A stretch of DNA of 64,000 nt from assembly GCA_030737835.1 (NCBI GenBank), contig CM060850.1, positions 25,534,296-25,598,295 on the forward strand, given 5' to 3'. Shown one piece after another: positions 10,137 to 21,500 of the stretch (its first letter is position 1; the number at the start of each line of letters is the position of its first letter). The translations under genes and the position numbers were made by a program. The notes under the pieces are model-generated. The model ran no database searches, was not told the origin of the DNA, and saw only the letters and a list, made by a program, of their open reading frames with translations. The DNA is from Acorus gramineus (lineage: Eukaryota > Streptophyta > Magnoliopsida > Acorales > Acoraceae).

Positions 10137-10442
10137 TGTTGTAAACTAAATAGAATATGATATATAAGAGTATATAAACAAAGCACACAAGCATATAGAA
10201 GAGAAGTAGAGAGATATTCTTATTCACTATTTGTTGGTTGAATACAAGAGAGAACCCCTCTATTTATAGGGTGCATAGAGGAATCCCAAAGGTGGAGAGT
10301 TACAAGTCTATAGAGGTGAGGGGGAGATAGTGGGGCAATAATAGAAGTGTTATGGAATAGAAGAGTGGGGGAGGTTATGGAGTTGAAGAGTGGGGGAGGT
10401 TATGGGTTAGAGAAGTGGTGGTTATCCACCATATTCACAACA
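10137..10442 (-). repeat. Copia 3' LTR (left on plus)
   Basis: 306 bp, TG...CA termini. It is preceded (on the minus strand) by the polypurine tract. It contains two GAAGAGTGGGGGAGGTTATGG-like tandem units also present in the partner LTR. Confidence 0.92.
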
Positions 10443-10454
10443 CTCCCCCTTGGA
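10443..10454 (-). other. Polypurine tract of the Copia element
   Basis: On the minus strand CCAAGGGGGAG directly precedes the TGTTGTG start of the 3' LTR. It is the expected plus-strand primer site and confirms the element's orientation. Confidence 0.75.
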
Positions 10455-10467
10455 TGACCACCACGCT

Positions 10468-10645
10468 AAGAAATCTGCCTCATTAAAACCTTGCTTGGAA
10501 AACCCAATGGGAAAAAACCAAAGCGAAGGAAAAAGAGTACAATGTAACTTAATCATATAATAGTGTATGCGTTTGACACTGCCTCATTAAAACCTTGCCA
10601 GGAAAACCCAATGGGACAAAACCTAGGCGAAGAAAAAAAGAGTAC
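10468..10645. repeat. Direct duplication inside the Copia 3' region
   Basis: Two ~70-bp units begin CCTCATTAAAACCTTGC and contain GGAAAACCCAATGGGA and AAAAAGAGTACA (about 10480-10540 and 10582-10646). They are non-coding and lie between the RNase H end and the polypurine tract. They probably arose by slippage during replication of the element. Confidence 0.65.
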
Positions 10646-10689
10646 AGTTCGCAAAATGTCATAAAAAATTACTCCCCCTCATAAGTAAA

Positions 10690-12972
10690 AGATTTCAAGA
10701 ATTTTGGTCGCAAACTCGTCGCATCCCGATTTCATACACCAGCTTCTTGAATGTTGATGTCGACAAAGCTTTAGTAAACAAATCTGCAAGATTGTCCTTT
10801 GACTGAATTTGTTAAACATCAATTTCATGTCTCTGCTGGAGCTCATGAGTGTAAAAGAATTTTGGAGAAATATGCTTTGTTCTATCACCCTTGATATATC
10901 CCCATTTGATTTGAGCAATGCATGCTGCATTGTCTTCATATATAGTTGTTGGAACATCTGTAATGAGAGATAGTCCGCATGCAGTATGAATATGATGAAC
11001 CAAAGACCTTATCCACACGCATTCCCGGCTTGCTTCGTGGAGTGCAAGAATCTCAGAGTGGTTAGAAGACGTGACGACCAAAGTCTGTTTCGTAGATCGC
11101 CAAGAGATTGCTGTGCCACCGCAAGTGAATACATAGCCTATTTGTGAGCGAGCCTTGTGAGGATCTGAAAGATATCCTGAATCTGCATAACCCTTTAGTT
11201 GTGCACCATTATTGGAATCCTTTGCATAAAATAGACCCATGTCTGACGTTCCACGAAGATAACGAAAAATGTGCTTCACACCATTCCAATGCCTTCGAGT
11301 TGGTGCAGAGCTAAATCTGGCCAATAAATTAACTGAAAATGCAATGTCAGGTCTAGTGCATTGGGCCAAATATAATAAGGCACCAATTGCACTAAGATAT
11401 GGTACTTCAGGACCAAGAAGATTTTCAGTATCTTCTTTTGGACGAAAAGGGTCCTTCTTTGGGTCAAGTAACCTTACTACCATTGGAGTACTTAATGGAT
11501 GACATTTGTTCATATTAAAACGCTTCAGGATTTTTTCAACATATGTTGTTTGATGAACAAGTATCCCATTTGAACTTTGCTCAATTTGCAAGCCGAGACA
11601 ATATCTTGTTTTTCCAAGATCTTTCATTTCAAACTCCTTTTCAGATATTCAGAAGCCTTTTCGAGCTCTTCAGGAGTCCCAATTAGATTAATATCATCAA
11701 CATATACTGCAATAATGGTAAATCCAAGTTCCGTTTTCTTAATAAATACACAGGGGCATATTGGATCATTGACATATCCTTCTTTTATTAAGTACTCACT
11801 AAGGCGGTTATACCACATTCGTCCAGATTGCTTTAACCCATACAAGGATCGTCTTAGCTTGATTGAGTACATGTTTCATGGTTTTGCTTCAGGCAATTTT
11901 AGTCCTTCAGGAACTTTCATATAAATGTCGGTATCTAATTTTCCATATAAATATGCAGTAACCACATCCATTAGCTGCATGTCAAGTCCTTCTGAGACTA
12001 CAAGACTAATTAAATACCGAAATGTGATTGTGTCCATCACAGGAGAATATGTCTCTTCAAAATCTATCCCAGGTCTCTGCAGGAAACCCTGTGCCACAAG
12101 ACGAGCTTTGTATCTAACAATCTCGTTTCTTTCATTTCGTTTTCTCGCAAACACCCATTTACATCCTACTGGTTTAACACCTTCAGGGGTTAGGACTACT
12201 GGTCCAAATACTTGGTGTTTTGCAAGTGAATCCAATTCTGTTTGAATAGCAGCTTTCCATTGTGGCCAACAATTTTTTCGTCTGCATTCATCCACTGAAC
12301 GTGGTTCTAAATCATTATCTGAAATGATTTCTGTAGCTACTGCAAATGAGAATATATCATCAACAAGCACTTGCTTTCGATCCCACAATATTTGTGAATT
12401 TGCATAATTTATGGAAATTTCTTCATTTCCATGTACTTGTTCTTCATGCACGGGCGTCACTTCAGGGACGTCAGTCTCTTCAGGGACTTGTGTCACTTCA
12501 GGGACTTCTTCCTCTGTAGGAGTTATTATTGTGGGTCTTTCAAGTGTTTCATACTCTTCTAGAGAATTATTCTTCATTGTTTTTCTCCTTCGGGGAGCTG
12601 AATCTTTTGAGCCTATAGGTCTTCCACGCTTCAGGCGTGTTTTTGTTGATTCATTAGCCGGCATATTAGCAGTTTTTCCTATTGGAACATTAATTCGAGC
12701 TGGAGTATTAGCAGCTGGAATATGTGATTTCATCACTTTTGCTGCATCATTGAATGCATCTGGCAATTGATGCGCAATTCTTTGAAGATGGTGATTCTTT
12801 GCACTTCAGTTTCACATTGATTAGTGCGAGGATCAAGATGAGACAAAGATGGAGTTTTCCATGTAAGTTCACGTCGTTCTTCTGGCGACGGATTTTCTCC
12901 CCCTAATGACGGGAATATTGTCTCATCAAAATGACAATCCGCAAATCGAGCGGTAAAAACATCCCCTGTCAA
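10690..12972 (-). pseudogene. Copia reverse transcriptase-RNase H region, frameshifted
   Basis: Minus-strand blocks in order: GENPSPEERRELTW (12972 down), a KRGRPIGSKD basic linker and then RT start WKAAIQTELDSLAKHQVF and CKWVFARKRN (frame 12766-11876). Next come YGLKQSGRMWYNRL and the catalytic YVDD (frame 11872-11624), then KDLGKTRYCLGLQI, SAIGALLYLAQCTRPDI and the RNase H region with GYADSGYLSDPHKARS, SNHSEILAL and YEDNAACIAQ (frame 11627-10812). A stop follows; the tail continues as NLADLFTKALSTSTF toward 10690. Frame changes near 12985, 12765, 11875 and 11625 and the stop at about 10812 make it non-functional as one polyprotein, although the catalytic motifs survive. Confidence 0.88.
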
Positions 12973-12986
12973 TGGTTCAAGATATC

Positions 12987-14300
12987 TTATAATAGAGGAG
13001 AATCAAAGCCTACATAAATTCCCAATCGACGTTGAGGGCCCATTTTAGTTCGTTGTGTAGGGGCAATAGGAACTTGTACAGCACAACCAAAAATTCGAAG
13101 ATGTGAAATATTTGGTTGATGACCCAGTACGAGCTGTAAAGGGGAATATTGATGATAAGCAGTTGGCCGAAGGCGAACTAATGCTGCTGCATGCAATATA
13201 GCATGACCCCAAGCTGAAACGGGTAATTTTGTCCTCAAAAGCATAGGACGTGCAATTAGCTGAAGATGCTTAATAAATGATTCAGCTAATCCATTTTGGG
13301 TGTGCACATGAGCAACAGGGTGTTCAACATCGATGCCATGCGACATACAATAGTCGTTAAAAGTTTTCGATGTGAATTCACCAGCTCCATCAAGACGTAT
13401 TGACTTTATATGATAATCCGAAAAATGAGACTGTAATCGGATTATCTGAGCAAGTAGTCTTGCAAATGCAGCATTCCGAGTGGATAATAGACAAACATGC
13501 GACCATCTAGCAGATGCGTCTATCAATACCATAAAATACTTGAATGGTCCACATGGGGGGTGGATTGGGCCACATATATCCCCTTGGATTCTTTGCAAAA
13601 ATGTTGGTGACTCAACATTGACTTTTGTAGGGGATGGTCTAACTATCAATTTTCCTTGTGAGCACGAAGTGCATTGATAGTGATTAGGTAAAAGAATCTT
13701 CTGGTTCTTTAACGAATGCCCAAATGAATTATCAATTATTCGACGCATCATTGTAGATCCTGGATGCCCGAGACGATCATGCCAAAGTGTAAAAATATCT
13801 GAATCATAGAACTTCTGGTTCATTACAGCATATGATTCGATTGTTTTTATGGTTGTATAATACAACCCAGATGAGAAAGCATGAAGTTTCTCTAATACAT
13901 GTTTTTGGCCTGAAACAATTGAAGTAATGCATAAATACTCCATATTGTTTTCATTGATAGTCTCAATATGATATCCATTAAGACGGATATCCTTAAAACT
14001 TAGCAGATTTCTTCTGGATCTTGCTGAATATAATGCATCATTAATACAAAATTTTGTACCTCCTGGTAATATTATATTTGCTCTTCCGGAGCCTTCAATT
14101 AATTTCGTAGTACCAGAAATGGTATTAACATTTGCATTGATTAATGTCAATGTCGAGAAATATTGTTTATTTCGTAGGATCGTATGTGTTGTAGCGCTGT
14201 CTGCTAGACAAATGTCACCAACCATAGCCATTCTTGTAAAAAAAAAAATGAAATAAATAAGATAAATATAAAAATAAGAAAAATGGATTTTAGATAACAA
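12987..14300 (-). pseudogene. Copia protease-integrase region
   Basis: A 437-codon minus-strand frame. The protease has LADSATTHTIL where D-S-G-A is usual (Gly lost). It is followed by GSGRANIILPGG and RNLLSFKDIRLNGYHIET, then the integrase zinc region (WHDRLGHPG ... CTSCSQGK) and the catalytic core: D in QGDICGPIHPP, D in IRLDGAGEF, E in NGLAESF, i.e. D-D-E intact. It ends at a stop after YVGFDSPLL; a one-base shift resumes with IIRYLEPLTGDVF. The first 24 residues are hydrophobic and T-rich DNA-coded and are not gag. Confidence 0.9.
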
Positions 14301-14399
14301 AGAAAAATTATAATTATAAAAATTATAAAAGTCTGATCGTACATCAGGTACGTGACCATATTTTTAAAGCACCAAATACATAACAATCATTTTCCTTGT

Positions 14400-15750
14400 G
14401 TTAGGGGTTTGTTCTGCAACCCTTTTCCCTTCAATTATGCTTTTGTTTAATAGCAAATCACTTCTAGTGATTTGAGATATTTTACAAACTTTATGATTGT
14501 TGTGCTTTCTCAACTATATAAATCATGATCTCATCATTCATGACCACAACTTCCATGGCGAACATAAAATAAAATGCATTTACTTCGGGTAATGATGCTA
14601 TGCCATTGAGTTGAGTTATATGATATTTTAAAAAAATCGTTGTTCGGCAACGAGAATATATAAAATTGATGCTCTCAATATTGCTACAACTGGAGCATAT
14701 TTGAGGCATAATGGCCGGTGGACCTTTGTCAATGAGGTATTAATCTTTAAATCCTCTTCATTATGATGATGATGGTGAAATCTAATCATAATTTACATGT
14801 TCCTGCTGGGATACATGGATCTTTTTTTTTTATTATTTGGTCCTTCAAGGACCTGAAAAATATATCATATAACTTTTGTTTGGTCCTACAGGGACACGAA
14901 CAATCATGATTTTTGTATAGTCCTTCAGGGATAGAACAAAATAAAATTTTACATGATCCTTCAAAGATTCATATAATCATAATTTTTGTACAGTCCTTCA
15001 GGGATAAAATAAAATAAAATTTGTATGATCCTTCATGGATACAATATAATCATAGTCCTTCAGGGACATTTTTAATCATATCTTTTACATGATTCTTCAA
15101 TGATCCATGTAATAATTTTTGTAGTCCTTCAAGGATAGAATAAAATTTGCATGGTCTTAATTGGAACACATTATTCATAACTTCTACATGGTCCTTCAGG
15201 GATCCATGTAATTACAATTTTTGTATGATCCTATAGGGACACATGACATTGTAACATTAAAATGAATTTCAAATCAAATATAAATATCAAATTAATTGAT
15301 ATTTGTGAGAACTTCTGGTTCTACACATAGATGTATAATATTTAAATTTTAATAAAAGATGACAAACATGGAACAGTTACATGAAAAATAAATAATCAAA
15401 TGATAGATGCCGCATATTGTTGCATGAGAAAATTGCATACTAGTTTTCATAAATTAATCATATCATAACATATGTATGGAAAATTTTCACGGGGATTGCA
15501 TGCATGGAAAATAAAAGATAGATGTATGCAGTACATCAGATGAAAATAAAAGATAGATGTATACGGGTTCTACACATGATTTGCATACGGTTCCATGCAT
15601 ATTGAAAAAAAAATTAATCATATGTATGTAGTAGATGATTTACATAAAAATACATAGCATCAAGGGAGAGTATATTTTTTTTTTATATAGATTATTAAGA
15701 ACCCATTGATACAAACATTTCTCTTTAACAAAGAGCTTCTCGTGCTGATA
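14400..15750 (-). repeat. Gag-less Copia leader with TCCTTCAGGGA motif repeats
   Basis: This is where gag is expected. No gag frame is present. About a dozen copies of a motif of the form GTCCTTCAGGGA(T/C), each separated by 25-45 bp of AT-rich sequence, run from about 14840 to 15240 on the plus strand. The remainder is AT-rich with ATAAAAGATAGATGTAT repeated around 15505-15560. Confidence 0.65.
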
Positions 15751-15753
15751 ACG

Positions 15754-16059
15754 TGTTGTAAACTAAATAGAATATGATATATAAGAGTATATAAACAAAG
15801 CACACAAGCATATAGAAGAGAAGTAGAGAGAGATTCTTATTCACTATTTGTTGGTTGAATACAAGAGAGAACCCCTCTATTTATAGGGTGCATAGAAGAA
15901 TCCCAAATGTGGAGAGTTACAAGTCTATAGAGGTGAGAGGGAGATAGTGGGGTAATAATGGGAGAGTTATGGAATAGAAGAGTGGGGGAGGTTATGGAGT
16001 TAAAGAGTGGGGGAGGTTATGGGTTAGAGAAGTGGTGGTTATCCACCATATTCACAACA
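15754..16059 (-). repeat. Copia 5' LTR (right on plus)
   Basis: 306 bp, about 97% identical to 10137-10442. On the minus strand the bases following it are CGTTATCAGCACGAGAAGC, the place of the primer binding site. This resembles the GTTATCAGCACGAG start seen in many plant Copia elements rather than the canonical TGGTATCAGAGC. Confidence 0.9.
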
Positions 16060-18522
16060 AATCTATATATTATTTATGAGTATTGTTACGTGGGTATTTT
16101 TTTCAATCTCATTTTCAATTTTATATGCGTTGATAAAAAATTAACAGCGCTATATACTTACATTAACAAGATATATATGTTTTAATAATTTTTTTTTTCT
16201 ATAAATGAATTCATGCAATTCATTGAAGTATATGCTTTATTTTTTATAAAAACATATACATTATTAGATGAGGTATATTAATTTTAAAACATTCAATACA
16301 TGAAACTGGAAATGAGACTGAAAATAGAATTGTATGTAACATTATCCATTCCTTATTTATAAAAAGCTGATATGACAAAGCTCTGTTTCCTTTCAATTAT
16401 CAAGGGGGCTCTGGTCCGAGGTGTTGAGCAGCATCGAACACCTTGATCAGCTATGAACAGATCTTCATCAAAACAAGCTATAATTATTTATAACTAAAAA
16501 GCTTAATCAGTTGGTATTTTGACCAAAATTCACCATTCAATGTTTCATAATGAATTGTAACCTCCTTGCATGAATTATAACTTCATTATAAATATTTAAT
16601 TTCAACATTATATAGGTGCTTTATTGTGGAACGTTTTGGTCTTTTGAAACGTTCAAAACTATCATATTGCTTTTATAAGGCATTTAATGAGAATTACTTG
16701 GGAGCACCTATGTGTTGTGAATGTATATATATAGGGCTTATGCATTCTCATTATATATTACACTAATAAGTTTTCATCTCCACCATCAAATACAAAATAG
16801 TGAGAGGTTGTGTTCATCCAATATTCTATTATCAATTTCTAGCTATTCTCTTTGATCTGGGCGTTTGAAAGGATCGCAGTCTGTTCACCGTGGTTCTTCC
16901 GTAGCTCGCACCTCGGAAGAACAAAACCTATTGTGGTCGTATCTCTCAGTGGTAGGAGCCATTCAACCCTGTGCGTGAGGGGGCCTTATTCATCGAGGAC
17001 AGAGTGTCTTCACTCGCTTCCACATTTTTAGATAAATTTTCTAATCTCTTTTATTATATATTTTAGAGCATGCATGACTATATATATATTTGATATTTAT
17101 ATTCATGATGTGATAATTATAAGAATTTGTGTTTAGCCTAATATTTGTTTGCCACGCACAACATAATCAGTTGTGAATAGATCAAGGACCAGTACAGACA
17201 TAGATGATGGAACAGGAATATTAATGAATTTCCCTTGATGGGTATCTACCAGAAGAGTTGGAAGCATATTTTCAGGGTGTTTGATAACTGATGGAAAAAT
17301 CACATGCAACCCAAACTCATATGTCTAACACAGAAACTGGTTTTTTGTTTGTTTAGACGGTCGCGTGTGCCAGCATCCGCCGATGCCATCTCAGTCGGAA
17401 TGCAGTGCCAAACGCTGCCAAAATTTGATAGAAATGGAGAAGAAAAATCCTAAATCAACAAATTATAAACGTCTTAAATCGAAGGAAATTTGTTAAGTTC
17501 GATATGTTTTACCCGTATAGAATAGGAATAGTCAATCTAGAGTATTTCTCATGCCCAAGGCAACCCTAATCTCTAGGTTTTGGATGTCATATGCATTTAT
17601 ATGGTACAGAAAAAAAAATCTCATATAAATGCATGTAATCTCAAACAAAATATATATGATGACTACTAAAGTGATTTTTAGGACTGAGTATACCATTTTG
17701 GAAAAATACTAAAAAGAAACTTTCAAAGTTTCAAAATACATGAATAAACTATTTTTAAGAATTTTACTTAAAAAAATATAATCTATCATATTATACTTAA
17801 CTCTCACTAAACCAATTCGAATGATTTATTAGATTTTTTTGTTATTCTTTCCCGCATAGATCATTGTCTTGTCTTGTATAATCCTTGAAAGATATGGTCC
17901 TAAAAAAATCATTTAAAACTTAATTATGTTAAAAAAAATCTATTGAGATTTTGATATACTATTTTTTAATCAATGTTTGCTATTGATTAAATAATAAAAA
18001 TGCAATAATTAATTAATTCTAAAAGTCATTTTCAAAGAAAAAACTTATAATTTTATTTTTTTTTAATTAAATTGAAGTGAGAGGGTGAGAGACATTTTAA
18101 AAAGGTGAGAAAAAACTTAAATATTACATGAGACAAGAGCAATTTGGATATTTAAGTTAAAAGAATGACAAACAAGATTTTTTTAATAGATTTTTTTTTT
18201 AAAAAAAAGACTAATTTAAGTTGTTGAAAATTTTAAAAGATTTTTTAATATATTTTTTCTATTATTTTTAACCCATTATTGATGATAATAATAATAATAA
18301 TAAGTTTTGGATGTAACTCTATTGACCAATAATAAGAAGTCCCACCCTCAGTACTGATTTTGGTCAATCTTAATTGGATGAAGTTGTATATCTCATTAAT
18401 CAAATTACACAGTTTATGAATCTAAATAAAATCATGGTTGGATCCGGACTCGAATCAAAATTGGCCTTGAAAATAGGGCCCAGGCCAACAGTCGTGCTCC
18501 CTCATCCTCTGCCCTTGCCGTG
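16060..18522. other. Gene-less stretch with a possible solo LTR; 3' end is the VMS1 promoter
   Basis: 16540-17030 looks LTR-like: a TATATATATAGGGCTTATGC promoter-like segment is followed by a leader with a GC-rich ending (GATCTGGGCGTTTGAAAGG, CGTGAGGGGGCC). No partner LTR, clear TG/CA ends or target duplication were identified. 17030-18300 is AT-rich with homopolymers and an (ATA)n run near 18283-18300. 18300-18522 contains CCAAT (about 18325) and leads into the VMS1-like gene. Confidence 0.35.
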
Positions 18523-21500
18523 ATGGCGGCGAAAGAGTCGTCCCCACGCATCCCCTCGGAACCGAAGTCACGCTCCCTCTTCGATCTCCTCTCCGACTTC
18601 TTCGACTCCTCTTCCCTCCTCTCCTTCCTCCCAGATCCAAAACCACCCCAAACTACCGAAATCCCCACCTCTACCCCTCCCTCGACTTCCGATCCTCTGA
18701 TCACCATCGAACGGTCCACAGACGACGATGTCAAAGATACGGCGACGAGGGGACCTAGGTGGTCCTGCAACACCTGCCGGTCCGAGTTCGACTCCCTTGG
18801 CGACCAGCGTTCCCACTTCCAGTCCGACTTTCATCGTTTCAATGTGAGTCAATCCTTCATTTCTTGTTGTGTTTAGTGTTTTGTTCGTGACGATCCAAAG
18901 TTTGATTTTTTATTTATTTTTATTTTTTTAAATTCAAGATTAAACTTAGCATCGCGGGTAGAGAGGTTGTCAATGAAGAGGATTTCGACGAATTGAATTC
19001 TGATTCCTTGTTTGATGATTATGATATATCGAGCATATCTGGTTCGGAGGATGAGTCTGAGAGTTCTATTGGGGCTGCGGGACGACCAGGGGTAGGGGTT
19101 AAGGCAAAATTGTATATCAGGCTACGCTCGGGGGATGTCATTTCCATTTGGAAGTGTTTGGTGTTGAATGAGTCTGAAGAACTCTCATTGGAGAATCAGA
19201 CACCTTTGAAAGAACACGGAGGAGTTACATCTCGTTTGAGCGAGTTCCAGTTGATTGAGAGGCTTAGGAATCTGGTTCGCGAGCCTCGGGACAAGACACG
19301 GTTGAGGATTGTTTTGTTGGTGGGCGGCGGACATTTCGCTGGTTGTGTGTTTGATGGGAACTCTGTGGTGGCTCATAAAACTTTTCACAGGTTTGTTGTG
19401 TGCTTTTTTGGTTTTCCTCTTGTGTTGTTTGACCCTTTGTGATTAATTGGTGGTTTATGCGCATTGTTAAATATGTTATCTGTGTCCTTCTTTTTCATGA
19501 GCTCACACCGAAATTTAAAAGAAAAGTGAGATATTGCCCTAAAAAATTGCCTTCTCTTGTCCTGGAAAATCATATGTCTACATGGAAATGCATATGTATA
19601 GTCGTGCGTATGTGCAAACAACTGTGTCATGCATATGCAGATTGCCTCTATCAGTGACCAAGTTAAAATTAGTCTTATTGGAACATTATTTGCTTGTTTG
19701 AATCGTATCATTTTTTTTATGAGTGTTTATTTTTATTTTTGGCTTTTATATGTTCACTGGGAACTTTGTCTTTGGATAATAGTCCCTAAATGTCGACTGT
19801 TATGATTCGCAAAGATTCATGAGTAGCGAAAATGTGCTAATGGGAATTTTCATTGACACTATACTTTTCAGCATTCCTATCATACAATATTAGCATTTTC
19901 ATTGCTTATTATTTAAATGTCTGGGGTCACCCCCTCTATATGTAAGTATGCCATAATAATGTCTGACCACCTAAGATGATGGCTGAACAATTTATCTCCT
20001 ACTACTCTTGTGCATCTTTTAATTGTCTCATTTCTACTTTATGTTTGGTTTTACCACGCATACATCATCTATTTTATTTGGCTGAGATATGCCAAACCGT
20101 AGTTATTTCACGGATTGTTTAGCCTTGGTTAGCCCCTTAAGTGATTCTGATGAACAAATGCTTGCAAAATCTGTAGTTCTTGTAGATCAACTAATCCTTC
20201 CATTGTCAGACCTTTTGGAGAATATTGCATTTAGAGATTGCATGCATAATCTTTTTTACCAGTTCAAACAGAATTGCAGAGTTTTTTTATTTTTGTTTTT
20301 TTTAGACCAGTAATTTATTTTACTAACATAGGTATTAAATCATCTCAATTTTTATCTTAATTTTTTTGTGAAAGACAATTTACACATTAAGTCAGAGGGA
20401 AGAGTAGAAATGGAATGTGATTTTTAAGCTTATTAATTTAAATGACTCTCCTTCTCAAAAAAATAAATATATAAATAAATTAATTAATTTCAGTATCTGA
20501 TGTCAATCGGATGACAGCTTAACTGGATTTTAGTAGTAACATATTCTCCCAGTAATTGAATCACCATCCTAGAGTTTTTTTATTAGGTTTGGTGCTATTC
20601 TGGTACCTGAATGTCAGAGTGGCAAAGTTTTTTTTATTTCTGATTCTCTTTTTATCAGAAGCCAGTGGTCTTCTGTCTGGTTTCTTAAGAACTTTGTTGT
20701 ATATCAGCATAGATTGTGTCTAGGCAATGAGTTTTGATTAGTATAGATTGTGTTTAGGATATGAATTCTGATTATGGATATCAAAATCTCATTGCCATTG
20801 ATCTGATCACTATAGGAGACTTATTAAAGAAGAGAGAAAGAAGGGCATGATGAAAAAAGTGTAAAGAGAGCAATGAGGAACATATATGTCTTGGTTTTTG
20901 TTTGCTGTATCATAGATCCGGTGTTCTGTCTTTTGTCAATAACCTGGGATTCCAGAAGATTTCTCAGTTTGTTAATTCTGGACTGTTACTACAGGTCTTG
21001 GTTCATGTGATCAAATGCGAGCTCTTTTTTACTGTTCCAAGCTATATAAAAAAGATTTAAAAAATAATGAAAATTAATAAAAGGTTTAAAGAAAAAAAAA
21101 CTATATTATTGAAATAATGGACATGTGCTGATCAGGTGATTTCCATAAGTCCAGAATCACCTATTTGTATGGATTTGCTTTTTATTGTTTTTTCTTGTAC
21201 AAAATTTTCAAAGGAGTTTTTTTCCTTTCTTGTCAACAGTTATTTGAGTCTCACTGGTGTTAAATTTCCATAACATTTGGACTCTTTCTGGTTTCCACTT
21301 TACATGCAACATGGATATTTCTATTTTCTGTTAATGTTGACTGCAGATCTAATCTTTAATTGTTTAGATGGCAAGTGCGAGTTGGTAAGCAGTCATGGTT
21401 GTCTTTCATATTGTAGGTATGTTATTAGGGCAAAGGCTGGGAAGAGACAATCAGCCAAAGATGGGACTGGAAAAGCTGCAAAATCTGCTGCAGATCTTAT

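Larger units (their letters stand above)
10137..16059 (-). mobile_element. Copia LTR retrotransposon, gag-less and frameshifted
   Basis: Identical-length LTRs of 306 bp (10137-10442 and 15754-16059) begin TGTTGTAAAC and end CACAACA. ATCTA lies immediately left of the element and again one base to the right of its right end, a probable 5-bp target duplication. On the minus strand the order is protease, integrase, reverse transcriptase, RNase H, which is Copia order. About nine differences were counted by eye between the LTRs (~97% identity), so the insertion is fairly recent. Four frameshifts and one stop break pol. The 1.45 kb between the 5' LTR (right side) and the protease has no gag frame but carries repeats of a TCCTTCAGGGA motif. 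Confidence 0.92.

Noticed and set aside
11269..12770. Plus-strand open frames of 77-119 codons inside the Copia element
   Set aside because: They are antisense shadows of the minus-strand pol frames; no plus-strand domain matches.
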